Assembly (NCBI RefSeq): GCF_900566075.1
Contig: NZ_UPHU01000001.1
Location: forward strand, 744,001 to 808,000
DNA length: 64,000 nucleotides
DNA from: Mycobacterium pseudokansasii
Lineage (GTDB): Bacteria > Actinomycetota > Actinomycetes > Mycobacteriales > Mycobacteriaceae
Direction: 5' to 3'
Shown: positions 62,279-64,000 of the stretch, in pieces
Numbering within the stretch: the first letter of the stretch is position 1
How the letters are laid out: every line of letters starts with the position of its first letter
Notes under the pieces: generated by a model
The model's database searches: none
What the model was told of the DNA's origin: nothing
What the model saw: only the letters and a program-made list of their open reading frames with translations
Translations under genes and position numbers: made by a program

Positions 62279-62382
62279 ACCCGTCCTCGGTCGCTGTTAT
62301 CCACATATCGAGTGTGCGCCCAGGGTCGCGGCGCGCCAACGGCACCCGCCTGAATACGCGGCCGACCCCCCGGCGCGCGCGC

Positions 62383-63255
62383 TCATGTGGCCACCGCCAA
62401 AGCCGCGGCCACCGCGACAGCCCACACCAGCATCGCCAGTCCGGTATCGCGCAGCACCGGGATCAGCTCGGGCCCGCGGCGGCCGGATCGCACCGGCGCG
62501 GCGGCACGCAGGGCCGGCGGTGTGGCCACCAGGCCCACGGCACACCACGGCGTCGCGATCGTCAGCAGCAGCGTCAACGCCCCCGCCGTGACCAGCAGCC
62601 CCTGGTAGAGGACTCGGGTGCGGGCATCGCCCAGCCGCACCGCCAGGGTGATCTTGTTCGACACGGTGTCGGTCGGGATGTCGCGCAGGTTGTTGGCCAC
62701 CAGCACCGACGAGGACAGCGCTCCCGTCGCGACGGCCAGCACCAGCCCCACCCAGTCGACCCGCAAGGCCTGGGTGTACTGGGTGCCCAGCACCGCGATC
62801 AGGCCGAAGAACACGAACACCGCGACCTCGCCGAAACCGGAGTAGCCGTAGGGTTTCGCCCCGCCGGTGTACAACCACGCCCCGGCGATGCAGGCGGCGC
62901 CGACCGCGATCAGCCACGGCTGGCTCACCAGCGCCAGCACCAGTCCGGCCAGCGCGGCGACCGTCAGGCTCACCATCGCCGCGGTCAGCACCGAGCGCGG
63001 GGCCGCCAACCGTGAGCCGACCAGCCGCACCGGGCCGGCCCGCTCGTCGTCGGTGCCCCGGATGCCGTCGGAGTAGTCGTTGGCGTAGTTGACGCCGACG
63101 GTCAGCGCAACCGCGACCGCCAGTGCCAGGAGCGCCTTCCACCACACGGCGGCATGCAGCCACGCGGCGGCGCCAGTCCCCGCGACGACGGGCGCCACCG
63201 CGTTCGGCAGGGTGCGTGGGCGAGCGCCGGCGATCCACTGCGCAAAACTGGCCAC
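62383..63255 (-). CDS. menA: 1,4-dihydroxy-2-naphthoate polyprenyltransferase MenA
   Basis: This 290-residue UbiA-family membrane enzyme attaches the polyprenyl tail to dihydroxynaphthoate in menaquinone synthesis. The two Asp-rich Mg-diphosphate motifs are [20 protein letters not shown] and [20 protein letters not shown]. About nine hydrophobic helices are present. GTG 63255 gives [19 protein letters not shown], the conserved N-terminus; an ATG at 63291 would add 12 residues. It is divergent from mtnP. Confidence 0.95.
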   Translation of the reverse strand: MASFAQWIAGARPRTLPNAVAPVVAGTGAAAWLHAAVWWKALLALAVAVALTVGVNYANDYSDGIRGTDDERAGPVRLVGSRLAAPRSVLTAAMVSLTVAALAGLVLALVSQPWLIAVGAACIAGAWLYTGGAKPYGYSGFGEVAVFVFFGLIAVLGTQYTQALRVDWVGLVLAVATGALSSSVLVANNLRDIPTDTVSNKITLAVRLGDARTRVLYQGLLVTAGALTLLLTIATPWCAVGLVATPPALRAAAPVRSGRRGPELIPVLRDTGLAMLVWAVAVAAALAVAT

Positions 63256-63302
63256 CAAGGCATCCTGCCGGTGCCCCGCACCCGCGATCAACTTCCGAGG
63301 GC

Positions 63303-64000
63303 ATGGACCACAATGATCGGATGCTCGCAGTGATCGGCGGTACCGGTTTCTACACCTTCTTCGGTCCCGATGCGCGCGCCGTCGAGCCGGATACCCCGTA
63401 CGGTCAGCCCAGCGGCCCGATCACGATAGGCACCATCGCAGGCCACGACGTCGCATTCCTGCCGCGGCACGGTGTCCACCACCAGTACTCGGCGCACACC
63501 GTGCCCTACCGGGCCAACATGTGGGCGCTGCGCGCCCTCGGCGTGCGACGGGTGTTCGCCCCCTGCGCCGTGGGTAGCCTCACTCCCCGGCTCGGTCCCG
63601 GCGCGGTGGTGGTGCCAGATCAGCTGGTCGATCGCACCCGGAGCCGGGCCGACACTTACTTCGATTCCGGCGGTGTGCACGCCACCTTCGCCGATCCGTA
63701 CTGTCCGACGCTGCGCGGCGCGGTCACCGGGTTACCCGATGTGGTCGACGGCGGCACCCTGGTGGTGATCCAGGGGCCGCGCTTTTCCACCCGCGCGGAA
63801 AGCCAGTGGTTTGCCGCCGCTGGGTTCAACCTGGTCAACATGACCGGCTACCCGGAGGCTGTCCTCGCCAGAGAGCTTGAATTATGCTATGCAGCAATAG
63901 CTTTGGTGACGGATGTCGATGCAGGTGTCGATGTCGGGGAGGGGGTGACGGCGGCCGACGTGTTCGCCAGCTTCGGCGAGAACATCGAGGTGCTCAAGCA
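63303..64000 (+). CDS. mtnP: S-methyl-5'-thioadenosine phosphorylase family (MtnP/Pnp, Rv0535 homologue), partial
   Basis: The gene runs off the right edge after about 232 residues. It begins [20 protein letters not shown] and has the family blocks [59 protein letters not shown], and [20 protein letters not shown] with [19 protein letters not shown]. It cleaves methylthioadenosine with phosphate, returning adenine and methylthioribose-1-phosphate. ATG 63303 is used; a second in-frame ATG lies six codons later. It is the first gene to the right of menA, in the opposite direction. Confidence 0.93.
   Translation, partial: MDHNDRMLAVIGGTGFYTFFGPDARAVEPDTPYGQPSGPITIGTIAGHDVAFLPRHGVHHQYSAHTVPYRANMWALRALGVRRVFAPCAVGSLTPRLGPGAVVVPDQLVDRTRSRADTYFDSGGVHATFADPYCPTLRGAVTGLPDVVDGGTLVVIQGPRFSTRAESQWFAAAGFNLVNMTGYPEAVLARELELCYAAIALVTDVDAGVDVGEGVTAADVFASFGENIEVLK

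Noticed and set aside
1..64000. tRNA, rRNA and insertion-sequence genes
   Set aside because: I saw no tRNA cloverleaf, no rRNA sequence and no transposase reading frame in the window; a covariance-model search would be needed to exclude small RNAs.

Overview
The window is chromosomal DNA of a slow-growing Mycobacterium. The G+C content is very high, PE/PE_PGRS sequences are present, and the genes run in the order I recall for M. tuberculosis Rv0492c to Rv0535: GMC oxidoreductase, fadR-like regulator, ppx1, proC, galE2, cmaA2, serB1, mmpS2/mmpL2, the hemA-C-D-B cluster, gabP, hemL, the cytochrome-c maturation genes, fabH, menA and mtnP. Several accessory blocks are absent from that M. tuberculosis order, and PE_PGRS6 is not found between the Rv0531 homologue and fabH. 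A relative in the M. kansasii/M. marinum/M. tuberculosis part of the genus is likely; the species cannot be named from this sequence alone. Rv numbers are from memory, not from a search.

Layout. 0-5.5 kb: start of a PE protein running off the left edge, the Rv0493c-0492A-0492c operon with its divergent FadR-type regulator, a decayed PE_PGRS gene, and an Rv0495c homologue. 5.6-15.8 kb: conserved core (ppx1 to serB1), including the 33-residue ribosomal protein gene bS22. 16-19.7 kb: an inserted three-gene, Tat-exported molybdenum hydroxylase (PaoABC type). 20-30.5 kb: mmpS2/mmpL2, then the haem operon, with a MIRU-like 57-bp tandem repeat joining hemD to hemB. 30.8-36.2 kb: cell-envelope acyl-transfer and esterase genes. 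36.5-42.6 kb: an orphan SsuD-like monooxygenase, a methyltransferase, and a universal stress protein plus ctpF pair that are both broken. 42.7-48.2 kb: gabP followed by a tightly packed operon (DoxX-like, acyl-CoA-dehydrogenase-like, PhnD-like binding protein, radical SAM enzyme with a TusA-like N-terminus), which faces a tiny Cys/His-rich open frame. 48.3-53.3 kb: PanE-like reductase with a TarD-type tartrate dehydratase, F420-type nitroreductase, DUF427, thiol-redox genes, and a frameshifted LpqE-like lipoprotein. 53.4-64 kb: hemL, the ResA/CcdA/ResB/CcsA cytochrome-c system, an MRP/ParA-type ATPase, fabH, menA and the first part of mtnP.

How it fits together. The core genes supply tetrapyrrole (hemA, hemC, hemD, hemB, then hemL 24 kb away), cytochrome c assembly, menaquinone (menA) and mycolic-acid precursors (fabH, cmaA2, the Rv0504c dehydratase), so much of the window serves respiration and the cell wall. 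The accessory blocks carry redox, sulfur-related and envelope-modification genes, and several are decaying. The best candidate for an undescribed system is the DoxX/ACAD/PhnD/radical-SAM operon together with the adjacent Cys/His-rich mini-gene.
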